The notes: generated from the letters alone by a model not told the origin. Shown: positions 1-8,958, numbered from the stretch's first letter. The stretch: 64,000 nt of DNA from Paenibacillus sp. TCA20 (GCF_000732325.1 NZ_BBIW01000004.1:372001-436000), one strand, 5' to 3'. Made by a program: numbers and translations.

Positions 1-2
1 AT

Positions 3-1115
3 GGGCAAATCTACTCTCTGCCGGCAAGACTGCCTTCGAGACCGAAGTCCATGAATCAGCCGATTATTAACAAGGTATGGCTGGATCGTCTGGGACTCGA
101 GGTTCCAGAAACGACGGATGAGCTGTATCAGGTGCTCAAGGCCTTCAAGGAGCAGGACCCGAACGGTAACGGCAAGCAGGATGAAATCCCGATCAGCGGC
201 TCGGGTGATATCAGCAGTGATCTGCTGAGTCCGTTTGGTATTACGGATATTAATGCCAGCAGCATGATGATTCAAGATGGCAAGCCGGTCTTCTATCCAG
301 TAACCGAGCAATATAAAGAAGCGATTAAATGGGCGCATCAGCTGTATGCAGAAGGCTTGATTGATCCTGAATTGTTCACACAGGATAATACGATGTCTAC
401 AGCGAAGCATCAGAACCCGGATGCCGCGCTCATCGGATTCACGAACCAGTGGATACCGGATGCGGTGTTCGGCAAATGGAAAGATGAATATGAGGCAATT
501 CCAACCCTTGCCGGACCTGACGGGCAGCGTTATCAGGCAGGAGACCCTGTAGGGCTCAGCTTCAGACGCAATGAGCTGCTGATCACGACTTCCAGCAAAT
601 ACCCTGAGGTCGTCGCCCGCTGGGCAGATCAGTTCTATACAAATGAAGCCAGTATTCAAAATTTCTGGGGAGCGATCGGTACTGTCATTGAGAAGAAGGA
701 CAATGATACGTATGCACTGATGAGTCCACCAGAGGGTACGAGCGCAGATGCATGGTATTGGGAGCAGTCACTGCGAGATTTTGGACCGAAATATGTCAGT
801 CCGAGCTTTGAACAGAACATTATTCTGGATGAAACGGTCGGAGATGGTCTGAAGCTGGTCATTGATAAGCTGGGCGCTGACTATGTGACAACACCATTCC
901 CGAATGTCATGTACAGCAGTGAGGAGTTCCAGGAGCTGCCGACACTGACAACGGATATTGATGGATACGTCCGTACCAATCGTGCCAAATGGATTACGGA
1001 AGGTACCATTGATGAGGAATGGGATGGATACCTCAAGCAGCTGAATGATATGGGACTGGAGCGATTGGTTCAGATCCGGACCGAAGCGTATGCGAGGTAT
1101 ACGAGCGTGCAGTAA
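3..1115 (+). CDS. Extracellular sugar-binding lipoprotein of an ABC importer (5' end outside window)
   Basis: C-terminal part of a family 1 solute-binding protein of the LplA type that captures sugars or oligosaccharides outside the membrane for an ABC permease. The reading frame is open from base 3, ahead of the first ATG at 51, and the residues before that ATG (GQIYSLPA) fit the family, so the gene continues past the left edge and its signal peptide is not visible. A Ca-binding-like loop DPNGNGKQDEIP, typical of these proteins, lies near the start of the visible part. No permease gene follows on this side. A terminator lies 40 bp downstream. The exact sugar cannot be read from the sequence. 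Confidence 0.88.
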   Translation, partial: GQIYSLPARLPSRPKSMNQPIINKVWLDRLGLEVPETTDELYQVLKAFKEQDPNGNGKQDEIPISGSGDISSDLLSPFGITDINASSMMIQDGKPVFYPVTEQYKEAIKWAHQLYAEGLIDPELFTQDNTMSTAKHQNPDAALIGFTNQWIPDAVFGKWKDEYEAIPTLAGPDGQRYQAGDPVGLSFRRNELLITTSSKYPEVVARWADQFYTNEASIQNFWGAIGTVIEKKDNDTYALMSPPEGTSADAWYWEQSLRDFGPKYVSPSFEQNIILDETVGDGLKLVIDKLGADYVTTPFPNVMYSSEEFQELPTLTTDIDGYVRTNRAKWITEGTIDEEWDGYLKQLNDMGLERLVQIRTEAYARYTSVQ

Positions 1116-1151
1116 TTGAATTTTTTCCTAAGACTAGGGAAGAGCACTCCA

Positions 1152-1179
1152 AAGAGCACTCCGATAAGGGGTGCTTTTC
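1152..1179 (+). terminator. Rho-independent terminator after the sugar-binding protein
   Basis: Stem AGCACTCC (1155-1162) pairs with GGGGTGCT (1168-1175) with one G-U pair, followed by a short T-run. Confidence 0.7.
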
Positions 1180-1208
1180 TGCGTCTGATTATGGCATTTC
1201 AAAAATGA

Positions 1209-1237
1209 TTGTGAACATCAGCCAATACTTATATAAT
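1209..1237 (+). promoter_or_regulatory. Promoter upstream of arsB
   Basis: TTGTGA (1209-1214), 17-bp spacer, TATAAT (1232-1237), giving an expected start of transcription about 50 bp before the gene. No ArsR-type dyad was evident around it. Confidence 0.6.
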
Positions 1238-1305
1238 GAGGTTCGTTATATTGAAATGGATTAGCATTTAAAGAATATAGTTCGTGAGCATGGGGGATGT
1301 CATTT

Positions 1306-2601
1306 GTGGCTACAGCAATATTAGCCTGCGTTATCTTTGTAATTACTTTAGTACTTGTCATATGGCAGCCCCGTAACCTGTCGATCGGCTGGTCCGCATG
1401 CGGCGGGGCGGTTATTGCACTGCTGGCCGGGGTCGTGAGCTTCGGAGATGTCTATGATGTCACCCAGATTGTCTGGAATGCGACGCTGGCCTTCATTGGC
1501 ATCATTCTGATCTCCCTGATTCTGGATCAAATCGGGTTCTTTGAATGGGCAGCCCTCCATATGGCCAAGGCGGCCAGAGGAAATGGAATTCGGATGTTCG
1601 TGTATATCAGTGTTCTCGGCGCACTGGTATCGGCTTTCTTCGCTAACGATGGAGCAGCCTTGATTCTGACTCCGATTGTATTGGCGATGGTCCGTGCCCT
1701 CCGATTTGATGAGAAGAAGGTGTTCCCTTATATCATTGCAAGCGGGTTTATCGCGGATACGACTTCACTGCCGCTCATTGTGAGCAACCTGGTTAATATC
1801 GTCTCTGCCGACTTCTTCGGCATCAGCTTTGGCGAATATGCGAGTCGAATGATCGTCCCGAGTCTGTTCTCTCTTGGCGCCAGCATCCTCGTATTGTATC
1901 TGTTCTTCCGCAAGAGCTTTCCCAAGCGGTTTGACGATTCAGAGCTGATGGCACCATCTGAAGCGATCAAGGATCCGAAGCTGTTCCGTATTTCGTGGTA
2001 TGTGCTGGGACTGCTGCTCATCGGATATTTTGTGTGTGAGTTTGTCGGTGTTCCGGTATCGGTGGTAGCAGGAATCATTGCAATTCTGTTCCTCGTACTC
2101 GCGAGAAGAAGTCCGGCGATTCAGACTAAGGAGGTCGTCCGAGGTGCACCGTGGAGCATTGTGTTCTTCTCGGTGGGGATGTATGTCGTGGTGTATGGAC
2201 TGCGGAATGCAGGGCTTACAGACATTTTGGCGGATGCCATCGGTGCTGTAGCTGATCAAGGTTTGTTCGCTGCAACGATCGGGATGGGCTTCATCGCGGC
2301 CATCCTCTCATCCATTATGAATAATCTGCCGACCGTAATGATTGGCGCCCTTGCGATTGATGCCGCAGAGACGACTCAAGCGGTGAAGGAAGCGTTGATC
2401 TATGCGAACGTGATCGGTTCTGATCTTGGACCGAAAATAACGCCGATCGGCTCACTTGCGACCCTGCTCTGGCTGCATGTGCTGTCTGCCAAGGGAATCA
2501 AGATCTCTTGGGGGACTTATTTTAAAACAGGCATCATCATTACGATTCCAACCTTGTTTATTACGCTGCTAGGCTTGTACCTGTGGCTTCTTATTTTGTA
2601 G
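1306..2601 (+). CDS. arsB: Arsenite efflux permease ArsB
   Basis: Integral membrane transporter that expels arsenite or antimonite using the membrane potential. The protein matches from memory the staphylococcal ArsB pattern nearly end to end (FVIWQP-like start, [63 protein letters not shown]), with about a dozen membrane segments and normal length (431 aa). An ATG at 1297 directly abuts a GGGGG stretch, whereas GTG at 1306 has that stretch at proper spacing and matches the homologue's N-terminus, so I prefer 1306. It has its own promoter and terminator; no arsR, arsC or arsA is adjacent, which is unusual for ars loci. Confidence 0.93.
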   Translation: MATAILACVIFVITLVLVIWQPRNLSIGWSACGGAVIALLAGVVSFGDVYDVTQIVWNATLAFIGIILISLILDQIGFFEWAALHMAKAARGNGIRMFVYISVLGALVSAFFANDGAALILTPIVLAMVRALRFDEKKVFPYIIASGFIADTTSLPLIVSNLVNIVSADFFGISFGEYASRMIVPSLFSLGASILVLYLFFRKSFPKRFDDSELMAPSEAIKDPKLFRISWYVLGLLLIGYFVCEFVGVPVSVVAGIIAILFLVLARRSPAIQTKEVVRGAPWSIVFFSVGMYVVVYGLRNAGLTDILADAIGAVADQGLFAATIGMGFIAAILSSIMNNLPTVMIGALAIDAAETTQAVKEALIYANVIGSDLGPKITPIGSLATLLWLHVLSAKGIKISWGTYFKTGIIITIPTLFITLLGLYLWLLIL

Positions 2602-2613
2602 AGGTGGACATAC

Positions 2614-2657
2614 CGAAGAAGAGCCTAACCCGCAAGGGAAGGCTCTTCTTGATGTTT
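2614..2657 (+). terminator. Terminator after arsB
   Basis: Twelve-base arms GAAGAAGAGCCT (2615-2626) and AGGCTCTTCTTG (2640-2651), followed by a TTTT run. Confidence 0.8.
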
Positions 2658-2704
2658 TAAACAATTGAGAAGTTCATTTCAGTGATATAGCAACTATAGC
2701 TTGG

Positions 2705-4201
2705 TTATAGAGGCTTCAACATTTCTACCGCTGATTTGGTAATGTTGCTGCCTGATGTTTTGATCTTGGTAATGGCAATAAGCTTGTCCTTGGACATCAT
2801 TAATTGGACAGCGGTGCCTTCTGTACGGAAGGTGTTCAGGGGCAGCATCGTATCCGCGTCGATTTGATAGACCAGATTACCTTTGACGACAAAGAACTGA
2901 TCCTCATGGTCAGGACTGGTTGCAATGGCATCAAAAGCAGGAATAGTCCCAACATAATACATATCACTGCTCTTGCTTTTGGTCGAAGTAAATACAGCGC
3001 CTGAGCTGTTAATAATATAGCGTCCATCGCCAGTCACTGCAATGACAGTACCCATGTCATGATCACCGTGGTAAGGTGAGTCATATCTTGAGGTGAATAT
3101 CCCTTCATTTACATGAAATACTTCCATGTCTCTTGGACTTACCCCTTGATTAACACCGTAGATTCTAGTTTGATCCGGGTGCATGACGATGTTGGTTTTA
3201 TTGTAATAATTTCGTATAGAGGAAAGCTCCTGGTGAGTATAACGATCATAGCTCTTGAACACGTACTGTCTGTCCGAACCAGAATTTACATAGACTTTTC
3301 CGCTGTCGTCAGCAACGATGTTGTAAGGAGTAATATCAATTTCCCACGAATCCTTAACACTCAGCGTGTCGGGGTCAAGCACCCGTATCACCCCAGCTTC
3401 GGTCTCCGTATTATTGTATTCTGTGTAAGTGAAGATGACGTATAACTCACCGTTTGCGTAGGTCATCTTTCTTGGTGTTTCCTTAAAGGCAGGGGAGACA
3501 GCCGCCTGTTTTTGATTCACAAGATCATATGCACGGATTCGAGATTTGCTGTCGTCAATCGTATAGATGACCGGCTTGTCGGGGTGGCTTACAGCCTCAG
3601 TAACATGCTCGGTAAGCAGCATTTTCTGATCCGGGGCAAGTACATACTGAATATAATCAACTGTTTGAGCATCCTGCTTCGGTGTAAGAACCGATTTATC
3701 ACCAATGACAATAAGACCACGTTCATAAAATACGGTTAGTCCCAAGGTTTCGCTAATATAACGGAGCGGCACGAAGACACGGCCCTGCTTAATTTCGGCT
3801 GGTGCATCAAGTAAGAATTTCTTGCCGTTAACCCATACGGTGCTGCTGCCCAGCGTAATTTTCATCGTATTTGGGCCATCCTTGATCGTTACAGTCGAAG
3901 CTGCCTGATTCCAGGTTACTGTAGCTCCGAGATTCTCGCTGATGAAGCGAAGCGGCGTCAATGTGCGCTGATTTTTAATATAAGGAGTTATTTCGGAATT
4001 TTCTTTATCAATGAATTTTGCCTCTCCAAAAGACAGGCTGTTCGGGCTCCCGATCGACAACGCTACGCTGTCCTTCAAGAGGGTGTTGAGATCCGGGCTC
4101 GTATTCACCGCTGCAGCAGCTTGTCCCGATAAGTTAAGCGTTGCTGTTATGCCAAGAACGGCACAACCGATCAGAGCGGCTTGCTTCCATTTGTGTTTCA
4201 T
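2705..4201 (-). CDS. Secreted stalk-domain protein (copper amine oxidase N-terminal-like) with C-terminal propeller-like region
   Basis: Residues 1-30 form a Sec signal peptide ending near GQAAAA. Residues about 70-180 hold two repeats of the copper amine oxidase N-terminal or stalk domain (LTPLRFISENLGATVTW and VFVPLRYISETLGLTVFY), a cell-surface module very common in Paenibacillus. The remaining ~310 residues contain repeated short beta-type blocks (VIYTIDDSKSRIRAYD, VIRVLDPDTLSVKDSW, QVYQID-like), suggesting a beta-propeller; this fold is inferred. No amine oxidase catalytic domain is present. I start at 4201 because AAGGAG lies 9 bp upstream and the signal peptide begins there; a longer frame to 4330 has no ribosome site. 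Probably a surface or envelope protein of unknown ligand. Confidence 0.8.
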   Translation of the reverse strand: MKHKWKQAALIGCAVLGITATLNLSGQAAAAVNTSPDLNTLLKDSVALSIGSPNSLSFGEAKFIDKENSEITPYIKNQRTLTPLRFISENLGATVTWNQAASTVTIKDGPNTMKITLGSSTVWVNGKKFLLDAPAEIKQGRVFVPLRYISETLGLTVFYERGLIVIGDKSVLTPKQDAQTVDYIQYVLAPDQKMLLTEHVTEAVSHPDKPVIYTIDDSKSRIRAYDLVNQKQAAVSPAFKETPRKMTYANGELYVIFTYTEYNNTETEAGVIRVLDPDTLSVKDSWEIDITPYNIVADDSGKVYVNSGSDRQYVFKSYDRYTHQELSSIRNYYNKTNIVMHPDQTRIYGVNQGVSPRDMEVFHVNEGIFTSRYDSPYHGDHDMGTVIAVTGDGRYIINSSGAVFTSTKSKSSDMYYVGTIPAFDAIATSPDHEDQFFVVKGNLVYQIDADTMLPLNTFRTEGTAVQLMMSKDKLIAITKIKTSGSNITKSAVEMLKPL

Positions 4202-4377
4202 CTGTTTAAGTCTCCTTCTTGGATGTCTGAATTGATAGGCTTGCGGACAAGTGAACTCGCACTTTGCCACATTTAAAACGCAGAAATTAGTAGGAAGTTT
4301 CGCTTTACATAGAAAAACAGCGTAGGTCACAGTTAGTTGAAGTGGACGGGCGTGAGGGTAGAACGATCTGCCTGAAT

Positions 4378-4421
4378 TAAAGATAACCTTCAGCTGTACA
4401 TTACAGCCGGAGGTTATCGCA
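4378..4421 (-). terminator. Terminator after the symporter gene
   Basis: GATAACCT...AGGTTATC arms with an inner complementary pair around GGCTGTA/TACAGC; on the minus strand a T-rich run follows. Confidence 0.7.
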
Positions 4422-4452
4422 ACAAAAACGGATGATAAGTAAAACGAATCAA

Positions 4453-6003
4453 TTAAACCGTATTATCCAGTCCAGTATTGGACCGCACCAGAATCTCGTC
4501 GTAGCTTGCTTGCTCGTCTTCCTCTATTGTTTTCTTGCGGGACAGCAGTGTTCCCACATAGCCGGCCAGAAATCCGAGCGGAATCGAGATCAGCCCCGGG
4601 GTCGAGAAAGGATAGAGGGGCTCGCCCATGAAGATTGCTTTACCGGCCTCCGGGTGAATGACGTTCGGACTAACTAGCACAAGGCCCACCGACGTGACAA
4701 GGCCAACCACCATGGCCCAGATGGCGCCGTTGGTGTTGAATCTTTTCCAGTAGATCGTGTAGAGAATGACCGGCAGATTAGCACTGGCTGCCACTGCAAA
4801 CGCAAGGGAGACGAGAAAGGCGACATTCAGATTTCGCGCGACAAGCGCAAGCAGGATGGACAGAATGGAGATTCCGATGGAAGCATAACGAGCCATGTTC
4901 ATCTGCTCCTTCTCCGTCGCCTGCCCCTTGCGTAAGATCTGATTGTAAAAATCATGCGAGAACGCCGTAGCCGCAGTGAGCACGAGACCCGCAACGACCG
5001 CCAGAATCGTGGCGAAGGCTACAGCTGAAATGAAAGCAAACATCATGTCTCCGCCAAGCGCCTGTGCCAGCAGAGGCGCGGCCATGTTGCCTGCCTGATC
5101 CTGCGCGATGATGGCGCTATTGCCTACGAATGCGGCAGCACCGAAGCCAAGGAAGATCGTCATGACATAGAAGATACCGATGACCCAGGTTGCATATACG
5201 ACAGAGCTGCGTGCTGTTTTGGCGTCCTTTACGGTGAAGAAGCGGACCAAAATATGCGGGAGTCCTGCCGTTCCGAGTACAAGACCCATTGTCAGGGACA
5301 GCGTGTCGAGCCCATCCTTGTATTTGATTCCGGGATTCAGGAAATTCTCGTTATGCGGCGTGGCAGTAGTCATATGAGAGAACATGCCGGTAATGCTGAA
5401 ATCGAATTTGTAGAGTACCAGGATCGAGATAACAAAGGTTCCGCCCATGAGCAGAAAGGCCTTAACAATCTGTACCCAGCTGGTAGCATGCATCCCGCCA
5501 AAAATAACGTAAACCGTCATCAGAATGCCGACGATAATGACCGAGGTCGTAAATTCGATCCCGAGCAGCAGTTTGATCAGCGCACCCGCTCCGACCAGCT
5601 GTGCAATCATATAGAAGATGGATATGGCAATCGTATTGAAGGCGGCGAAGCCCCGGATCTTCTTCATATGGAAGCGAACGGCGATCATGTCGGCAAACGT
5701 ATATTTGCCCAGGTTTCGCAGCGGCTCAGCGACCAGGAACAGGACGACGAGATAAGCGACGAGGAAGCCGATGCTGTAGAAGAATCCATCAAATCCGGAC
5801 AGGGCAATCATGCCCGCTATGCCAAGAAAAGAGGCAGCCGACATATAATCTCCGGCGATAGCGAGTCCATTCTGCCAGCCGGTCAGGCCTCCGCCAGCCG
5901 TGTAGAAGTCGCTTGCAGAGGTCGTTTTCTTGGAAGCCCAGTACGTGATGAGCAGTGTGGCGGCGACGATAACGAGAAACATGATAAAAGCAGCTGTATT
6001 CAT
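4453..6003 (-). CDS. actP: Sodium:solute symporter, acetate permease type (ActP/YwcA)
   Basis: A 516-aa member of the sodium:solute symporter family with about 13 membrane segments. The N-terminus (SDFYTAGGGLTGWQNGLAIAGDYMSAASFLG) and the FADMIAVRF segment are typical of the ActP/YwcA/YjcG group that imports acetate and related short carboxylates. Its start overlaps the stop of the DUF485 gene by 4 bp (ATGA), so the two are translationally coupled, as in actP-yjcH pairs. A CcpA-type site upstream of the pair fits carbon-source control. The substrate is inferred from the family; pyruvate or other monocarboxylates are possible. Confidence 0.85.
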   Translation of the reverse strand: MNTAAFIMFLVIVAATLLITYWASKKTTSASDFYTAGGGLTGWQNGLAIAGDYMSAASFLGIAGMIALSGFDGFFYSIGFLVAYLVVLFLVAEPLRNLGKYTFADMIAVRFHMKKIRGFAAFNTIAISIFYMIAQLVGAGALIKLLLGIEFTTSVIIVGILMTVYVIFGGMHATSWVQIVKAFLLMGGTFVISILVLYKFDFSITGMFSHMTTATPHNENFLNPGIKYKDGLDTLSLTMGLVLGTAGLPHILVRFFTVKDAKTARSSVVYATWVIGIFYVMTIFLGFGAAAFVGNSAIIAQDQAGNMAAPLLAQALGGDMMFAFISAVAFATILAVVAGLVLTAATAFSHDFYNQILRKGQATEKEQMNMARYASIGISILSILLALVARNLNVAFLVSLAFAVAASANLPVILYTIYWKRFNTNGAIWAMVVGLVTSVGLVLVSPNVIHPEAGKAIFMGEPLYPFSTPGLISIPLGFLAGYVGTLLSRKKTIEEDEQASYDEILVRSNTGLDNTV

Positions 6004-6350
6004 AGGTCACCTCTCTTTTCCTCATCAATGATCCGATTGGACAGCTGATCGAATTTGGACGCTTTTTTGTAGTAGATCATGCAGAAAGCCCATGTCATGA
6101 TAAATTGAAGAAAGGCCAGTACCCAAGCCCAGGTGATGCTGCCGATGAGCGGTGTATTCAGAATCGTGGTGTAGGAGGTGAGGATTGGCAGAGCAAAATA
6201 GAAGCAGAAGAAAAAGATCGTGAAGGGAAGAATAAAGCGTTTCTTGTCTCGAAGCAGTTGTTGAAAATGAGCAGACTTAGCAATGTTAGAATATTCCTCG
6301 GGAGTACGTTTTGCCTTGGCAGGCTCGCGTTGCTGCAAGTTACTTTCCAT
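6000..6350 (-). CDS. DUF485 small membrane protein, partner of the symporter
   Basis: A 116-aa protein with two hydrophobic segments (FILPFTIFFFCFYFALPIL and WAWVLAFLQFIMTWAFCMIYY) and the DUF485/YjcH/YwcB pattern. Genes of this family sit almost always directly ahead of ActP-type symporters, as here, and probably assist them. ATG at 6350 is chosen because GAGGGA lies 6 bp upstream; an in-frame TTG two codons earlier lies too close to that site. First gene of a two-gene operon. Confidence 0.85.
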   Translation of the reverse strand: MESNLQQREPAKAKRTPEEYSNIAKSAHFQQLLRDKKRFILPFTIFFFCFYFALPILTSYTTILNTPLIGSITWAWVLAFLQFIMTWAFCMIYYKKASKFDQLSNRIIDEEKRGDL

Positions 6351-6374
6351 ATGCAATCCCTCACATTCTATTAG

Positions 6375-6388
6375 TGTAAGCGCTTTTA
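6375..6388 (-). promoter_or_regulatory. Candidate CcpA catabolite-responsive element (cre)
   Basis: TGTAAGCGCTTTTA matches the first 10 positions of the cre consensus TGWAANCGNTNWCA and lies 25 bp upstream of the symporter operon start. Overflow and acetate genes are classic CcpA targets. Binding is inferred. Confidence 0.55.
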
Positions 6389-6553
6389 AATTAATGAAGC
6401 TTAAAGCTCAAATTCCGGCCGGAACTACTTATAACTCAATCCAATTATTCACCCCCTTTTTAACAAAGATAATAAAGGGTTTTCTGTAAAACAATGTTAT
6501 TATACTACATGCTTGTGCAGGGTAATACAACTTTTTTACATAAAAAAAGCAAG

Positions 6554-6582
6554 TTTCCAATGGGCGAATGGGCACATATAAT
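6554..6582 (+). promoter_or_regulatory. Promoter upstream of the SDR gene
   Basis: TTTCCA (6554-6559), 17-bp spacer, TATAAT (6577-6582), 36 bp before the start codon. Confidence 0.5.
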
Positions 6583-6618
6583 GCTCCGAGTAGAAACGGC
6601 TGAACAGGAGGCTAATAT

Positions 6619-7518
6619 ATGATTCCCATGTATCCATACTACGGCAAGGAAGTGAAATGCGAAGAAGTTCCCATTACATTCCCGCCTCAGCATCAGGACC
6701 GCCAGCCCGGATTTGAGTATGTGATGAACCCGCTGCCGATTGCGGACAATCCAGGGTATGTAGGAAGCGGCAAGCTCAAAGGGAAGATTGCGATCATTAC
6801 AGGAGGAGATAGTGGAATCGGCAGAGCGGTGGCGATTGCTTTTGCCAAGGAAGGCGCCAGCGTCTCGATCCCTTATTTGGATGAACACCAAGATGCAGAA
6901 GATACGAAACGAATGGTGGAGGCCTATGGTGGGAGCTGCCTTCTGCTTCCCGGCGATCTTAGAAATGAGGGACACTGCCGGGCAGTCGTGAACGAAACCG
7001 CGAACTGCTTCGGCAGGCTGGATATTCTCGTCATTAATCAGGCCGTACAATTTCCGCAGGAATGTATCACATCGATTACGGCACAGCAGCTGGATGATAC
7101 GTTCCGGACGAACATTTACCCCAGCTTTTTTCTGACACAGGAAGCACTGAAGTATTTGAAGCCAGGGAGCTCCATCATCTCGACAACCTCGGTTACAGCC
7201 TATGCAGGCAATCCGCTCCTGCTTGATTATTCCTCTACAAAGGGAGCGATGGTATCCTTCACACGGTCCTTGTCCGAGCAGCTGGTCGGCTGTGGCATTC
7301 GCGTCAATGCGGTTGCCCCGGGTCCGATATGGACCCCGCTCCAGCCAGCAAGCTATCCGGCAGAGTATATCAAGACGCTGGGTGCAGATACGCCGATGAA
7401 GCGTGCCGGTCAGCCCTTTGAGCTGGCACCCACTTACGTGTATTTGGCCTCAGACGACTCCAGCTATGTTACAGGCCAGGTTCTGCATGTAAACGGAGGG
7501 ACGATGGTGGGCTCCTAG
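6619..7518 (+). CDS. Short-chain dehydrogenase/reductase with N-terminal extension (YhdF/YghA type)
   Basis: NAD(P)-dependent oxidoreductase of 299 aa. A ~50-residue extension precedes the Rossmann domain, as in the YhdF/YhxC/YghA subgroup. Visible motifs: cofactor loop TGGDSGIG (61-68), Ser191, and the catalytic Tyr204-x3-Lys208 in YSSTK. The usual NNAG structural motif reads NQAV (140-143), a deviation worth noting. AGGAGG lies 7 bp upstream of the ATG. It stands alone, divergent from the symporter operon. Members of this subgroup are often stress-induced in Bacillus; the substrate is unknown. Confidence 0.88.
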   Translation: MIPMYPYYGKEVKCEEVPITFPPQHQDRQPGFEYVMNPLPIADNPGYVGSGKLKGKIAIITGGDSGIGRAVAIAFAKEGASVSIPYLDEHQDAEDTKRMVEAYGGSCLLLPGDLRNEGHCRAVVNETANCFGRLDILVINQAVQFPQECITSITAQQLDDTFRTNIYPSFFLTQEALKYLKPGSSIISTTSVTAYAGNPLLLDYSSTKGAMVSFTRSLSEQLVGCGIRVNAVAPGPIWTPLQPASYPAEYIKTLGADTPMKRAGQPFELAPTYVYLASDDSSYVTGQVLHVNGGTMVGS

Positions 7519-7559
7519 CCTTCGAGTGTAAACGACGAATCGATATAGTTTAATCGTTG

Positions 7560-7709
7560 TTACTTGAATATAGCTATACCCTTCAGGATTTCATGGAAGT
7601 AGTACATCCAGTTTTTTTCGGACTTTGACGGAGCTTGGGCTGTTGTATTGGTTTCTGTTCCAAGGGTGCTGTCGGCCTGACTGCAGTGGTTTTTCACGTT
7701 GTCTATCAT
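7560..7709 (-). CDS. Possible small protein of 49 aa
   Basis: A minus-strand open frame in the otherwise empty gap between the SDR and Lrp genes. It encodes a polar N-terminus rich in Asn, Thr and Lys and ends NWMYYFHEILKGIAIFK. A weak AAAGG lies about 13 bp upstream. A stem of eight pairs (AACGACGA/TCGTTGTT, one wobble, 7531-7561) lies at its 3' end but lacks a clear T-run. Not recognised; could be chance. Confidence 0.28.
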   Translation of the reverse strand: MIDNVKNHCSQADSTLGTETNTTAQAPSKSEKNWMYYFHEILKGIAIFK

Positions 7710-7835
7710 TATGAATCACAACCTTTCTTGATATCTATTTTATCGGGTGGATTGCATTATTGGCATATCAATATTAAGGTATATGTAGAGTAATGCTTTA
7801 TAAATGGAACGAATTAAGAGAGGTTTGATTTACAA

Positions 7836-8297
7836 ATGAAAATAGATCGCGTGGACATGTCCATCCTGACCGAGCTTCAGAAGGATGCGCGTCTCTCTAT
7901 GAGAGAGCTGGGAAGGCTGGTTAATCTGTCCGCACCCTCAGTAACAGAAAGGGTCAAACGACTGGAGGAGCAGGGACTCATTGAGGGCTATACCATACAG
8001 GTCAATCGCAAGAAGCTTGGCTTTACGATGGACTGCCTCATTGAAGTGACGCTGCAGCATGGAGACCATAAGCGCTTCAAGCCATTTATTGAGAGTTATC
8101 CGACGGTGCTATCCTGTTACCGGATTGCAGGCAAGTCATGCTATATGGTGCTGCTTACCGTCAGCCAGCTGGATGAGATTGAGGAGTTCATCGATGCGAT
8201 ATCGACATATGCCAATACGCTGACGCATGTTATTTTTTCAGAAGTTAAAGTGAATACGGCACTTGAGCAGCATACACCTATGCTGCCGGAGGCATAA
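7836..8297 (+). CDS. Lrp/AsnC-family transcriptional regulator
   Basis: A 153-aa regulator with an N-terminal winged helix (LTELQKDARLSMRELGRLVNLSAPSVTERVKRLEEQGLI) and a C-terminal RAM ligand-sensing domain (CYRIAGKSCYMVLLTV at the core). These proteins bind amino acids and form octamers on DNA. AGAGAGG lies about 12 bp upstream of the ATG. Single-gene unit closed by a terminator shared with the convergent Rrf2 gene. No adjacent metabolic target is evident, so its regulon cannot be inferred. Confidence 0.9.
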   Translation: MKIDRVDMSILTELQKDARLSMRELGRLVNLSAPSVTERVKRLEEQGLIEGYTIQVNRKKLGFTMDCLIEVTLQHGDHKRFKPFIESYPTVLSCYRIAGKSCYMVLLTVSQLDEIEEFIDAISTYANTLTHVIFSEVKVNTALEQHTPMLPEA

Positions 8298-8298
8298 C

Positions 8299-8337
8299 AA
8301 AAAAGGACAATCCGATTATCATTCGGGTTGTCCTTTC
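8299..8337. terminator. Bidirectional terminator between lrp-type and rrf2-type genes
   Basis: AAAGGACAATCCG pairs with CGGGTTGTCCTTT; the T-run is longer on the minus strand, so it mainly ends the Rrf2 gene. Confidence 0.8.
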
Positions 8338-8350
8338 GCTTTAATTTCGT

Positions 8351-8779
8351 TTATTGAACTGTTTTTTGTGCTACATCATTTACGATATCACTGAGCTTGA
8401 CCTGTGCAAGCTGGTCCTCCATAGCCTTTTGTGCGGCAGTAAAGATGGGCTCAATACTCCCTTGAATGCTGCGCCCTACCTCGCACGCTAGATTAGGGGA
8501 GTCATGAAGAGAGAACAGCGCATTCTCGTTAACGGCGTGAACGGCATGATAGATATCAAGCAGCGTAATATCGGAAATGTCTTTTTTAAGCCTGGCACCT
8601 GCTACCCCGGGTCTTACCTCCACAAGTCCGGCTTTATTCAGCATCCCCATAATTCTGCGGATCACGACGGGATTCGTTCCTACGCTTGCGGCAATAAAAT
8701 CGGATGTATTTACGCCTTCCTTATTGTAGTGCAGCAGTGTCAATATATGAATGCCTACAGAAAATCGGCTGGTAATCAT
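8351..8779 (-). CDS. Rrf2-family transcriptional regulator (YwnA-like)
   Basis: A 142-aa Rrf2 protein with an N-terminal winged helix (TSDFIAASVGTNPVVIRRIMGMLNKAGLV) and the wing GVAGARLKK. Unlike the Fe-S members IscR and NsrR it has only one cysteine (Cys99 in NLACEVG), so it probably does not bind an Fe-S cluster; YwnA and CymR are cluster-free relatives. It lies downstream of a NAD(P)-binding oxidoreductase gene on the same strand, the same pairing as ywnA and ywnB in B. subtilis, making that gene its likely target. Confidence 0.87.
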   Translation of the reverse strand: MITSRFSVGIHILTLLHYNKEGVNTSDFIAASVGTNPVVIRRIMGMLNKAGLVEVRPGVAGARLKKDISDITLLDIYHAVHAVNENALFSLHDSPNLACEVGRSIQGSIEPIFTAAQKAMEDQLAQVKLSDIVNDVAQKTVQ

Positions 8780-8904
8780 AAACGGATAACTCCTTTGTAC
8801 GATCTTATATAGGAAGTATACATGAGTATATTATAACCGCAAGCCATACAAGTCATTTCATAGCTTATTATTCAAAGGTTAGAATGGAGTCAGTTACATA
8901 TACG

Positions 8905-8937
8905 AAAAAAGGAGAAGCCTTAGGACAGGCGTCTCCA
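8905..8937 (-). terminator. Terminator after the NAD(P)-binding protein gene
   Basis: GGAGACGCCT/AGGCTTCTCC arms on the minus strand followed by TTTTTT. Confidence 0.7.
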
Positions 8938-8958
8938 TTCTTCATTATATAGGAGTCA

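Noticed and set aside
5254-6048. 264-codon open frame on the + strand
   Set aside because: Lies antisense to the symporter gene; its composition is the mirror of hydrophobic codons and it has no ribosome site or recognisable domain.
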